Source of the DNA: Atrichornis clamosus
Taxonomy: Eukaryota > Chordata > Aves > Passeriformes > Menuridae
Assembly: GCA_013400975.1 (NCBI GenBank)
Contig: WBMZ01012755.1
Coordinates: 1-64,000 of the forward strand
Length of the DNA stretch: 64,000 nt
Direction: 5' to 3'
The notes under the pieces are model-generated. The model made no database searches. It was not told where the DNA came from and saw nothing but the letters and a program-made list of their open reading frames with translations. Positions 26,271 to 38,790 of the stretch are shown here, in pieces (position 1 is the first letter of the stretch; each line of letters begins with the position of its first letter). A program made the position numbers and the translations under genes.

Positions 26271-29200
26271 AAAGTGCTAAACCTCAGCAATTCTCATTAG
26301 CTAAGTGAAGATAACAAGTCTTGTCAGGACAGGCTGATATTTGTGGCTGTGCTGTCACCCAGAGACATTTGACCTAGGTTTTCACTTATGATAGACGTAG
26401 GATGTGTAAGCCTCTTGCCAGGGCAGAGTCTTGGTTTGTTACTGAGCAGTTGCAGTCGGAGCACCTTAGGAACAACCAAGGCTTCCCTCTTCCTTGCAAG
26501 GAGAGAGCAGGAGCATCTCCCAGGAGCTATTTTACCATTCTCTGCCCACACAAGTGGATAAGAATCTAGGCTAGTTTGAGTGTAGGTGGTTACGGGGAGG
26601 AGGTAAATAAAGACACATATGTTTATATGGCACTTCATCTCTACTGGAAGTCAGTGAGATTTGGAGACCAGCTGCTGCCTATGCAGCTTTGAAAAGCTTC
26701 TTCTCTGTCCTTGGAGTTGAACTATTATTAAAGAGAAAATTTCCCTCAAGTTTTATGGTTGTACAAGTGAAGAGCAAGTGGATGCTGTTTACTCCTCTTT
26801 AGGATTAGCCAAAGAAATTCAGTCAAAACTCAAGTTTCACTTCAGATTCTCTTAAGGACTGAAAGTTTTAATGAGACATCTGTGCTTCACTTCATTCCTC
26901 TTTTAGGTTTTTTTGTTGTTGTTTTTTAAATATGAAGAACCTTTCTCTTTCTTTGGTGTTCATAATAGTTGTAGCCCTAGTTACCTTTATTCTTTCACTG
27001 ACTGGTTTTATTCATTTGCATTGTTTTGCATATATGACAGTTAATGTCACTGCATTTTTGTCACTGTGCCATTTAGTTAGCATAAGGATTTTCTGAAATT
27101 TTGACAGTCACCTTTACATTTTTTTCTGGTTTAAATAATTTTTAATCATATACAAACTCTCTTATTTCCCTATTCATCCCTTTTTCAGATTTTTAAAATT
27201 ATACTCCATAGCACTTGGATCTCACTTCTAATGGTCTTCTGTTGTCACAACCAAGCATACCCTATATTTCATATCTTTTAAACAGTTGCTGACTTATGAG
27301 GGGACTTTTCTTTATCTCCTGTGACAGCTTCATTTCTCCAAAAATGTTAGCTTGATCATCCCTACTGATATGCTGTTGACTTCAGAAGACCCCTAGCAGA
27401 TGTGTGAAATAGGAGTTCCCCCTATAGATTGACACTTCCCTCAGATAACATCTAACCAGTTCTCTACTAACTCTAGTACACAGAACACTCATTACTCAGT
27501 ATAAAGTGTATTTGTCTGGTGAAGTAATTAATTTCATATTTCTACGTTCTCTCTGGGAGACTCCTTAACATTTGTTTAATATGTGGAAGGATATTGGCAT
27601 TTAGGTGGTTATTCAGCTAAGCAGACAAACGTGCTGCATGGATCTACACATTTGTCTTGTATAAAAGCCAGATTCACTGACCCTCAGTTTCTTCTGAACC
27701 TTTTTCTTCAGAAAGCTTGTTGTCACATTGGCCACCTTCTACCACTTCTGTATTAAGCAATATATGACATATCACAGTCAATGATCAAATTCACTTAATT
27801 AGATCCTATTTCCTTCCTACTGCTCTAAATTTCAGAGAGGGAAAGAACAAAAAAACCAAGGAGTGACAATAAAATATAATAAGGAAAAGAGAGAAGTCTA
27901 GTCACCACTTAGACGCAAAAAGACATAAGAAGAAAAAACCAAAGGGATTTAAATAGAAATATATATTTTTCCAAATAAGAGTTTTTTTCTTCTACTGAAG
28001 ACTGTTCTGTTCTCAACATTGTGCAATAGAAAGAAATAGATAGAGTTTCACTTTCCAGAAACTCACTGCTCTACTTGCAAGTCCATCTCCTTTCTAGAAT
28101 CACAAAATAGAAATTTTGAGGTACTCATCTCTCCTCCTGTTGGAGACCCAGGACCAATTCTATTGATGTGCAATTTTCCTTGATCAAATCCTATGAAAGA
28201 GTAAAAACCATAAAATGAAGTAATCTTCATTCACTCTTAAAAGATCAGTTTCCTTCTAAAAGTAGAACATAAATGACAAGGTGAGATTTGAAGCAGGAAT
28301 CTGGATGATAATTACTTGGAAATAAACAAGCAGGTTATACATTCTTAAATTTGAAAATAAGAGGGGAGAATGAGCATGTTTTCCTCTGTAAGATGTGCTT
28401 ATCTAAGGATGAGGCTGTCATTACTGAGACCAGGCTACCTCTCTTTTATGCACTGCGTTACTTCCTCACTATGATCTGTCACGTCTTAACCTCTTTATGT
28501 AACCATGGCTGTCAAGTTACAAAGAAAATTTCCTCACATTTGCCTGCAAATGTATGTTTGCATTCTTCTACCTGCTTCTCAAATGCTTTGTATGATTTAA
28601 GAAGAGACATGCAAATAAAAAGATTATGGCCTAGTATTTTCTTTGAAGGAATCCTGGTTATTAGGAACGGATCATTTTTATGGTTTGATTTCAAGGCAGT
28701 GATAATTTTTGATGGTTAGTTCATCTCATTCAGCTATTATTTAAACATTGTTAAAATACAAGAAGCCAGAATAAAGGAAATTTATTTCACTGAAGTTGCT
28801 CAAGTTTATGTGAGCATAATCATGTGGGTACCAACATATACAAGTCCATAATTTAAGGTTTCTTGCAGTTCTATAGTCTGAGCTTCTCCACAACTCTTGC
28901 AGTGAACTGACTCTCAGAGTGCCCATACTGGGCAGACCACCACTTGGTTGTCTTTGTCTGCACCCTCATTCAGTAGTGAACACATCACCAAAGGTAGATA
29001 TCACACAGCGGCTGAGGATTAAGCACCAAACAGAATAATGAATGTTGGACCACACTGCTGCCACGTAGCCTGGATGTACATGATGGCGTCCTAAGCTACC
29101 CGGAATGCTTAAGCATGCCAAGCACCACATGCTCTAGAGGGTAGAGACATGCTGGAAACATGCCTACAGGTTTGAGACATGGGGGTTTTTTGTGTTGAAA

Positions 29201-32200
29201 ATGAAATGAACTTAAGGAATTTCCATGCCAGTGCTGCCTTGTGCCACATAAACCTCTTGTCCTTACCTCTGCACTAAAGTATACTCTCCCTTCGGGGACC
29301 TCCTGCTTTATCCTTACACGGTATGTATCAATAAAATTAGTTGCAGATCTTTTCTGTGAATTAGATCACAAAAAATATCATTTTTTTTATCTCCCCTTAT
29401 AAATATATTTTCTATCATGTTTTTCAAACCCAGAACATTTTCATGAATCAGATGACAGTTAAGTGTCCTAGATAAGACCATCCTAACCAAACCCTTACAG
29501 AAATCATGCTCTTTACTTCTTTCAGGAAACTGCTTATATTAACACCATTATTATAATTAGGCAACTATTAATCTTCAAAGAAGTCTCAAAGAACTACAAG
29601 AATTTGGCAGCCAAAATTGAGTTTCATAATTAAGCCTCAATTTTAAAGGCAGAAAACATCCACATGTAGATGGCAAACAGAATAATGCATTCTTCATCAA
29701 TTTTTTTACCATATAATACGTAAAAAGTATGACTTCAGTAATCGCCTATCAGTGAAATGCCTGACCTATGTAAAGCAAATTCTTCTAACTGGGTATGCAA
29801 AAGTAGAAGGATTGAATCCTTATCAACAAGTATTTTTGAATCTTTATGGCAAGGATGGACAGAGAGAGGGTAGAAGGGAGGGAATATAAATGGAAATATT
29901 TTAAATGACTAGATGTAATTCCAGATGATAGGTAATTTCAGAAAGATTAACATAGCAAGATAATAACTAGAAATAAAACTCTAATCATAGAGCAGCAAAG
30001 CAGAGAATGTTGTTGCTGGTAAGAGTCCAGAAACAGAATCAAAGAGGAAAATAAAGAAGACAGAAAATTTGGAGTACAAAAGATTGCACACCAGAAGTAG
30101 AGGTGTGATAGGGAAAACTGCATGTGAAGGATGGAGACAAAAGATGAGGGAAAGAGACACCTCCTCCTTTCTAAAAGACTTGCTGATTTTTTTTCAAAAA
30201 ATGGTATGAGGCTATAATAGAAATGTGAGGTTATTCTTTGCAGTGAAAGCCACAGAACAGGATACAAGATAAGATCTCTAGTGTTAGCATACAAAGCATC
30301 TCAGCCCAGGTCTATAAAACTTCATAAATGAGATTTCCACTCAGCATAACCAATGCCTGTGTGTCAAAAGAAAAATGAAAGGTTGAGTCCTCTGTTAGGA
30401 AATAATTCATTGCCATTGACTTCAAAAAGAGATGGAGCAATTAACATTAGTACAGAACCAGGCCTGATCCATTAGTTCCCATACTAACAAGGGATAGCAC
30501 AATTCTCTGTTAATTTGTGACAAAATAACTCTGACTGTTGCAGCTCAGAAAGTGTAAAATGAAACAAGTCCTGAAGAGCAGTTGGAGGAAGTTGATTTTT
30601 AAGAGAAACAGGTCTTCATTCTCCTTGCAAATGCAGTACCTGTGCTAATAATCTCGCTAACATTTTTACGTGTATACAATAAGTATATATACACATTGAG
30701 AAAGGACCACTTCTTTCCAGTCTGGAAATCTGAGAAACATATTCAGGAAGGGCAACATTTTCTTTAAGATCTTAACATAACAATTAGATATATTTATCAA
30801 ATCTCATCTAACTCCCACTGGTTGAACACTCGTGGTAACTGATGCAGTGTGTCCTGCTACCTTGAAAGCCCATGCGTGAGAAATTTAAACTCTGTTGAAA
30901 CATGGAAGGGTATGGCCCTTCTGTTCAGAAGGCTTACTTTTTTGCTTTTGATTTGGCCAAAGGAGAGACCCTGACTTAGTGTCTATCCCTGCAAATTACT
31001 GGAAGAGTGAGCTGAGCTGAAGCTCTGACCATCCCACTGACGAAACACAGCTTTTAGTTAACTTCCCATTCCTGGTAGAGTTAGAAAGTTATTCACTGGA
31101 CTGTTACATCAGTGCAGAAGTGTTCTAGAACAGAGTGTGATGAGTCATTTGACAGAAGCAGGTAGGTTTCCTACAGAGGAGAGCACATTTACTGGCAGGT
31201 CACCCATTTTCCCAGCAGTGTGTCAGAAAAGCTAAACATAGCCACAATTCTGGCAACTGCAGAATAACAACTAAAGCCCCATGTGGTAGGTCTTTAGGGC
31301 TCCCTGCAAGGGAGTTGGAAACCTTTTGGTCATGGAACTGGAGTGAAGCCAAGACGACTGTGCTGGCTGGAGATGGCCAGGGATTTGTAAATCACCACTA
31401 CTGAGGTGTCCAGGAAGCTTAAGGACGTTCATCAACATCTATATAAATGATTATTTATTGTTTTATTTCTTCAGGGAAAAAAAAAGAGTTTAATACATTC
31501 CTTTCTAAGAGAAATGAGTTTCATTTGTTCAAATACAGAAATTTTAAAAATCTTCTGAGTCTCCTACTGAACATAACTACATATTGCAATGAGCCTCAGT
31601 ACAGGTACACCCAACCTTAACATTAGGGATCCTGAGAATCTGTGAAGCTTCAGTGTCTTTGCTAGTTTGGGCCCTAAAATTACTTCAAAATATTAATCTT
31701 TTATTGGAAAAAGCTCTGTAGAAACCACAGAAAATGCAAGCAGGCAAATTATTAGCCTGCAGAATTTAATACATATATTCAACTTTGCTGTTTAACAGGA
31801 ACTTTGTACAGCAAAGTTCTAGGACTGGATCAAGGTGCTGGGACTGCACATGATGCAGAACATCAACGTTTCTCATTAACATTTGTTTGTCCTGCAGTCT
31901 ACAGATGGCTAGGAACAACAAGCCCTGGAAAATATTATCTAGAGAAAAAGAAGAAATCCCCCAAATCTCTAAATACAATAAACTTATAAAATTAAACAAG
32001 AATTATTTAGAACTACTTACAACTAGGGGGCATACATAAAATAGAAAATATTTAATTCCAAATACATGATCTGCTCATTGTTCCTATTATGCATGGAATT
32101 TCTGTCTCCTTCCAGCTCTCTCATGAGAGGTTATTTCTTCTCCACCTGAAGATCTTCTACTTTATATAAACAATCAAATATTTATTGTACATTGAACTAA

Positions 32201-32818
32201 ATAGTTCAGTGTGTAGGTCACACACCTGAGAATATAGCAGAGAACATATCTGACATTTTAAAATTTTATCCTGGACAATAAAAATATTTGTGGGGAGTGG
32301 AGACAGGGAAGGCAAGAAGTTGCTGAAGACTTTACACTTCTTTCAAGATCTGGAGTTCTTTGGACTAAATTGTCATTTTCCTAGAGATAAAACTTGTTGA
32401 GAATGCTCAGGTCGTTCCACTACTAAGAACTCTAACTCTTGTTTTACCTGTACACTTGGCTGGGCTGTCAAGCCTCCCTGCTGTGCTTGCTGTGGTTCCA
32501 GGGGGAGCTGCCTGTACATGCCAGCCGTGCTACAGAGAAACCTACGATAGGGCTGGCAGAGAGAGGTCATAAAACTTTTAAGAGCTCCATGTTGGAGTTT
32601 CCTGAGGTACAACATTTCAAATACTTCCACTGTACAGAAAAATCTCATATTTCTCATTTTCTGCTCATGTTAGGAAGATCATTAAAAAAAGAGAGAGGTC
32701 CTGGGTAGTAGACATACAATCTTCTTCACTGATTTTCTTTTAAACTTCATTTCCAACTCTGAAACAGATACAACTAGCCAGCCCCACAAACAGATACTCA
32801 AGCTCTGCCATTACCGAA

Positions 32819-32866
32819 ATTGGTCCAAAAACTGACGCGCTGATTGGTCCAAAAATTGACGCACTT
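32819..32866. repeat. 24-bp tandem duplication with two inverted CCAAT motifs
   Basis: Two adjacent 24-base units (32819-32842 and 32843-32866) share ATTGGTCCAAAAA/TTGACGC with only about four differences. Each starts with ATTGG, the reverse complement of CCAAT, and each carries a CpG (GACGC), which is rare in this AT-rich region. Tandem CCAAT motifs can bind NF-Y; whether these do is not shown by the sequence. Confidence 0.6.
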
Positions 32867-32873
32867 ATTTTCC

Positions 32874-32898
32874 ATTATGTAATAAAAAATTACATAAT
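32874..32898. promoter_or_regulatory. Perfect palindrome of two PAR-bZIP (D-box-like) sites
   Basis: ATTATGTAAT (32874-32883) and its exact reverse complement ATTACATAAT (32889-32898) flank a five-A spacer. Each arm fits the RTTAYGTAAY consensus of PAR-bZIP factors (DBP, HLF, TEF) and of related NFIL3 and C/EBP proteins. It lies 8 bases after the CCAAT duplication. The motif match is direct; the regulatory role is inference. In AT-rich DNA such a palindrome can also arise by chance. Confidence 0.4.
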
Positions 32899-35800
32899 TA
32901 GAAAGTGCTTCTACTCACAGCTTACATTTTGTCATAAATTCCTCTGGGGGACTAGTTCATGCAAATCTAAAATGACAGTTCCTAGAGTGTGTATGGTGAA
33001 TGCATCAGTGACATTTTAAAAGACGTTTTACCTCATTTGCTGTCCATTATCAAAAATTAAAAAGAAAAAAAAATTTAAAAAAAAAGGAGTGATGAAAAGC
33101 ATAGGCTTTTGGAATTCAGAAACTCCATCTAAGGAGAAATTAGCAAATAAATCACATGACAGTAACAGACACTGAGCATAGTAAAACTACCAACAACTAG
33201 ACAAGCTGACACAACCCAAACGCACTGAATAAAAGGAGAAAGCTACACTAGAGTATGAAAATGAAACAAGGGATTTAACATCCATGTGGAAGAGCAGACC
33301 TGGATTGCCTCTGCTGCTGATGTTTCATGGATGTTTTAGATTTGGCCAGAAGTTTGCAGACATACACTCATTTTTCTCTATATTTTGAAAATTCCAAGTA
33401 CAAAACCAAGGGCAGTTTCATTCAAATTATGAAGAATTTATAAATAAAATTTTCTCAGGAACTATGAAATCATGAGATGTCCTTGGGCATGAAAGGAAGT
33501 CAATCTTCAATACTGGTAGGAATTTTCCAAAACAGATGAAGAACAAAAGGTCAGTAAAACAAGTAGCTGTTCCTGGTGGATTGGGTAACAGCATTCAGAA
33601 GTCTTCTAGATCCAGTGCTGCCGTATTTCCTGTACTTAAATTCAATATGATCTCTGTGCACAGTGTAAACACAACATGCACATAGTATTGATGAAAGAGG
33701 GCATTGTATTCAGCAGCATGACTGGATTCCTTTGCAACAGCAAAATTTTACTTAGAAGAAGTCCCCTGCAACAACCACAACTTGCTCACTGTGCAACAAT
33801 TCCAAATCCAATGTGCAGATACTCAGCACCTCTGTAACTTCACTACTTCCCCTCAATTTCATCACTACTTTTTCTGCTTTTCTTTTTAGAGTATTTACAT
33901 CTGCCTGGCAAATAGTCTCACTGCGTAAGAATCCAAAAGCAAGGAAAAAACTGGGCACGTGTAAAATATTTGACATCCTTAGGATCAAAAATACTAATTG
34001 ATGGATTTCCTCTTCATAGCAAAATGTGCCTCTTTAACAAAGAATAAAAGGAGAAGTGACAATTGCAACCCCTCCCTCCCCATGATTTCAGAGGAAACTG
34101 CACATATTTTGCTTGGTTCACAGTGTGTCATATGAGCTTTCTGAACACCTGCTGTTCGCTGGTGTGGTGCTTCAGGTAACTGTGCCGCGATTCTCAATTA
34201 GGGTTCAGTCAGCACAGAAAAATAAAAATCACAGTAATAATAACAGCAAGGAAGCTTTGCTTACTGATATAATACCGTGATACAATCTGGGCTCGCTCTT
34301 TCTGAATGATGATGAAAATTCCTTTCTGTTCCAATCAGTTCCACAGCACTGAATGAGGTCATCCTTTGCAAACACAAGGGATCTGACAAAACATTTGTAA
34401 TGAAGTATTATATGTAATATAATGGGAAAAAAACTTTCAGAACTTGACAAAGCTGCCCATGATTTATAATGATTGTATATCAAAGAATGTCAGGGTACGG
34501 AATGCAAATGAGACCATAATAACTGAAACAAAGACAGAATAATAAAGAAATAAAGATAAAAAGACGCAACAACACTGATAAAATTGCTAGGGTATTAGAA
34601 GAAAACTAGCACTTGCAATTAAGCTCAGATACTACTCATTAGGGTGACCCCAGCATTCTGAACAATATTTGGTACTTGCTAGAAGTAAAGGTGTATTTTC
34701 CATAAAGAGTTAGCATCAAGAACTAAGACATATCCTCTTAAGGCTCAGTAAATAAAACCCAAACTTGAGCACCTGTGTAACTGAGCATGAACTGTCCCTT
34801 TTAATGTCAATGAAATTGCTTAGAGTTTCAAAGCTTGGCATGTACATAGTGAGCTTTTGACAGGCTTGTTCAAGTTCTATGACACACTGAACACTGGACA
34901 GACTAAAATCTTGTTATTGGGAAAGAAAGGATTACACCTTAGATAAATAGTTATGAATTTATTGGTAGTCCAATTATATTTTAGCATGTAATCAAAATAC
35001 AACATCCAGTTATAAGTGTTACAGGATAATACAACTGGAAATTATATGACATCTTCCTAGTTCCTACTCTTTTTCTCTAATCCTACCTTTATAATGCTCC
35101 TCTAGGTCCTAAAGTTAACAGGCTTGGACTTCTGTAAGAAGTAGAGGGCATGGGAGCCTTACTCAAAGAAGCTTGAAAGCAGTCTTATTTCTTTGTCCCA
35201 GTTAATAGAAAAGGGTGGTGTTTGTTACCAAATACATCTACACACTTCTAAAACAAGTTAAAATCAGCTCAGGTTAAAGCAAGACCAGACAAGTTCTAAG
35301 AGCTCACACTCCTAGGTTTTTACTAATCATGAAAAAAACTGTTTTTACTGGGCTACATCGATGATTAAGACACGTAGATGCTTGTACACAGAGCAAGAGG
35401 AAGGCAGGTACAAAAATGCTGTGCCTTGCTTCAGCCAGAGGACAACCTGTTGACTCTGACTGGGAGTATATGAACCCTAAATGTAATGGAATTAAGTGAT
35501 ACACAAAAACCTGCTATCAGAGCTGTTTTGAAAACCTGTTACCATATCAGAGTGCCAAAGCATAAATATAGTCACATTTCTCTTACACCTGACATGTGAC
35601 TGATGTCTAGATTTACAGAACAGTGTCTGTTACTTCAGTGTTGTATAAATTTTTTACATCATGTTTCTAAGTATTAAATATGTAGAATAACTTCTCCTGA
35701 AGTCAGATGGCTTTGCTAGTGGAAACTCATGTCCCTCTTAATTATTTAGAACTTTTGAAGAACTATCAGCTGAAAGTTAAAAAAATGAATGGAAAAAATC

Positions 35801-36398
35801 TACTTGAATATTTTAAAAGTCTAGGAGAAGATACTCAGGAAATTAAACTGCCTAGTGCGATGGAATTATTTTTCCCATGGGACTTTACTGACAAATTATG
35901 TGCAGAAAGGGTTAGTGGTTAGCACAGTAGGTGTTAACAATTTGGGAAAGATTCAGTGATGCAGTTTATTTTAAAATAGTGTAAAAAAGGGAATAAACAA
36001 CAAGGGTTGCTGAAGACAAAAATTTGCATTAATTGGATTTAGACAAGTTAAAACTGAAGAAAATTTAGATGCACAAAAAGACAATAGGGATTCAGAGTCA
36101 AATTGCCTCAAAATCTGATGGCATCTATATAATCCTTGATACTGTAAAAAACTTTCTTTTAGTTACCTTCCCAGATTTAGGATTAAAATTTGACCAGAAC
36201 AATATCCTATATAATTTATTTTTACAATTCTCAGTGTAATATATAGTCAAGTAGAGAAAAAAATACTTGATGAGATGGAATTCTGGTCTGGTTTTATGAA
36301 TACATTCCAGTATAATATTAATACAAGAAATAAAGAAATATTTAGGGAAAATGTACAGTTTGTTACTCAAATAAATTTAATAACTTTTGGGTGTTCAT

Positions 36399-37483
36399 TG
36401 TGTTTGTATGGCAAGGTTTTTGCAGCAGGGGGGCTGCAGGAGTGTCTTCTGTGAGGAGATACCAGAAATTTCCCCTATATCTGACAGAGCCGATGCCAGC
36501 CAGCTCCAGGATGGACCCAGCAGTGGCCAAGGCCGAGCCCATGGGTGATGTTGGGATCTCCTCTGGGACAGCATAGTTAAGAAGGAGGAGAAGCTGCACA
36601 ACTGAACCTGTGGAGAGGAGTGAGAATATGTGAGAGGAACAGCCCTGCAGACATCCAGGTCAGTGAAGAAGAAAAAGGGGCAGGATGTGTTCTGGATGCT
36701 GGAGCTGAGAGGCCCCTGCAGCCCGTGGTGAAGGCCACGGTGAGGCAGCTGTGCCCCTGCAACTCATGGACCCCACACTGGAGCATGTGGATGCCTGAAG
36801 GAGGCTCTGACCCTGTGGGAAGCCAGCACTGAGACAGTCTCCTGACAGGACCTGTGGCCCCAGGGAAAGAGGAGCCCACACTAGAGCAGGTTTTGTGGCT
36901 GGACTTGTGACCCTGTGGGGGACACCCCTGGAGCAGCCTGTTTCTGAAGAAATGCACCCCAGGGAAGCGACCCACAGTGGAGATGTTCTCAAGAACTGCA
37001 GCCTGTGGGAAAGACTCCTGTTGGAGAAGTTCATGGAGGACTGTCTCCTGTGGAAAGGACCTCACTCTGAAGCTGGGGAAGAGTCTGAGAAGTCCTATCC
37101 CTGCGGAGAAAGGAGAGGCAGAGACAATATGTCATGAACTGACCACAGCTCCCATTCCCCATCCACCTGCACCCCTGAGGGGAGGAGGTAGAGAATTCAG
37201 GGTTGAAGCTGAGCCCAGGAAGGAAGGAGGGGTGGCAGGAAGGAGTTTCAAGATTTGGGTTTATTTTTCATTCTTCCATTCTGATTTGATCAGTAAAAAA
37301 TTAAACCTTTTTTTCCCCCAATAAAGCCTGTTTTGCCCATGACGGTAACAGGTGAGTGAAATCTCCCTGTCCTTAACCCACGGGGCTTTTTGTTGCATTT
37401 TCTCTACCAGGTCCAGCTGATGAAGGCAGTGATGGAAAGATTTTGGTGAGTACGTGGCACCCAGCCAAGGACAACCTACCACA
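36399..37483 (+). mobile_element. Avian endogenous retrovirus LTR, about 1.1 kb
   Basis: A GC-richer block in AT-rich DNA. It starts TGTGTTTGTATGG, ends ...CTACCACA, and contains an AT-rich TATA-like segment near 36565-36580 and a poly(A)-signal-like segment near 37290-37325. Its middle (about 36640-37100) is a degenerate array of 40-50-base units with the theme 'CACACTGGAGCAG...CCTGTGG'. I recognise this from memory as a common avian LTR family. The end region (CTTAACCCACGG...CAGCTGATG) resembles the 3' part of the LTR at 51504-52098, so the two families may be related. I found no clean target duplication: 5' flank TTCAT, 3' flank CTGTT. The 162-codon minus frame within it is a by-product of the array. 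Confidence 0.75.
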
Positions 37484-38532
37484 CTGTTATTAGGCAAATG
37501 AATGGAAAGTTTCAAAACAAGCACAGGGGAAATTATAGGGTCATACTGTATCTTGTACAAATTTTAAATAAAACAAAAAGAGGCCAAGAATGTAGTCACA
37601 GAGATGTTATTTAAAAAGTAGACTAGAGTAGCCATGTGAATCAGGCCTCTGTGATAAAAAAAGCTGGTGAGTTATGCTAAATGTTGCTTGCACTGGAAAT
37701 TAAGCAATAAATGTTGAAATACTGAATTTAAATATATTAGGTACAACTCAACATTCTGTAAGCTGAATTTATTGCTGGTTGCCAAATTCCTTGACTTATG
37801 TCAAGACCAACTCTCAGCTTCAGGCTTGACTTAAAAATTGACATTTTCACATCATAAGTTCTTGAGCAGTTCTGTTAAATGCAGGGCTAAAAATGTTTGC
37901 GTGGTGTTGTAGCATCTCAGGTTTTCTGTTACAGATTGCATCTCGAGATTGAACTTGTTAGTGCTGTGGTCAGGAATAGAATAACATGTTGGACTGACTA
38001 ACCCAGAGATTTTGATTCAGTTATTCTTGAGTAGCTGACATGAACCAGCAGATGACATTTTGTCTTGAGATTACTGATACATGAATCGTGAAACACAACT
38101 TCTCAGTTACTTCAAATTTCATCTGTTGTTTTTAAAACACACCATCTACTTCCCATCCATCTCAAATGGCCTGCATATACCAAGATAACATACAATCCCT
38201 ATACAGTAGCCACCCTGCAGTCTAGAGCTTATCAAAGATTATTGTGTAAGGGGTTTTTTTGTCATGAAGTAGGTTTTGGTGTTTTTTTAATGCTGAAATA
38301 ATTCTGCAATTCATGTGAGTTTGACTTATTAAACTTCAGTTCTGTAACAAACAACATGAACATGAAAACGGAACAAAAATTTGCCCTTGCAAGGAAGACA
38401 CCCAATTGTGTACCAGATTGTGTTATCAACAGTGTGGACAACAGGTCCTGGGAATTGACAATTCTCATTTAGCTGACACTTGTGAGACTACATCTGTACT
38501 ACTGCTATTGAATTTTGGGTAACGGCAGATAA
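37484..38532. other. Intergenic, no gene recognised
   Basis: AT-rich sequence between the LTR and a CR1 fragment. I see no coding frame, RNA gene or repeat family in it. Confidence 0.5.
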
Positions 38533-38790
38533 GAGAGATGTTGACATGCTGCAACTAGTTCAGGAGATAAGACACTGAAATAGACAGGGAATTGGAACGT
38601 GTGGTTTATGAGAAGCTGAAAGAGCTGTGTTTGTTCAGCATTAGGAAGAGAAAGTTTAGGGGAGATGTCCTTGCTATGCACATCTACTGACTAATGCAAG
38701 GATTTAGAGAAGATGGAGACACAATCCCTTTGCAAAGGTGTGCAAAGAGTCAAGAAACACTTTCTCATCTCAGTGAGAATCTTGTGTTCT
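38533..38790 (+). mobile_element. Old CR1 LINE fragment
   Basis: The segment reads as a diverged CR1 sense strand: 'TGTTCAGCATTAGGAAGAGAAAG...GGGGAGATGTCCTTGC' corresponds to the CR1 'TTCAGCCTGGAGAAGAGAAGGCTCNGGGGAGACCTTA' block. The following 'TGTGCAAAGAGTCAAGAAACACTTTCTCA' fits the next CR1 segment. The 3' end with ATTCTATG repeats is missing, so this is an internal remnant and clearly older than the other copies. Confidence 0.6.

Larger units (their letters stand above)
22661..36398. other. Intergenic, AT-rich; no gene recognised
   Basis: Nearly 14 kb without a supportable gene. Apart from the sites listed separately (an A/C-rich tract at 23481-23519, a G-rich tract at 26238-26270, and the CCAAT/D-box cluster at 32819-32898) it is plain AT-rich DNA with short A and T runs, such as 26908-26929 and 33050-33087. 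Open frames reach 122 codons (28351-28719) but carry no domain, signal or codon pattern I can recognise. Confidence 0.5.

Noticed and set aside
28351..28719. 122-codon plus-strand frame
   Set aside because: Cys-containing but with no spaced zinc-finger pattern or other motif. A minus-strand frame overlaps it, and the context is intergenic.
36577..37065. 162-codon minus-strand frame, the longest apart from HS3ST1
   Set aside because: It lies wholly within the GC-rich repeat array of an LTR, where a regular repeat keeps several frames open on both strands.
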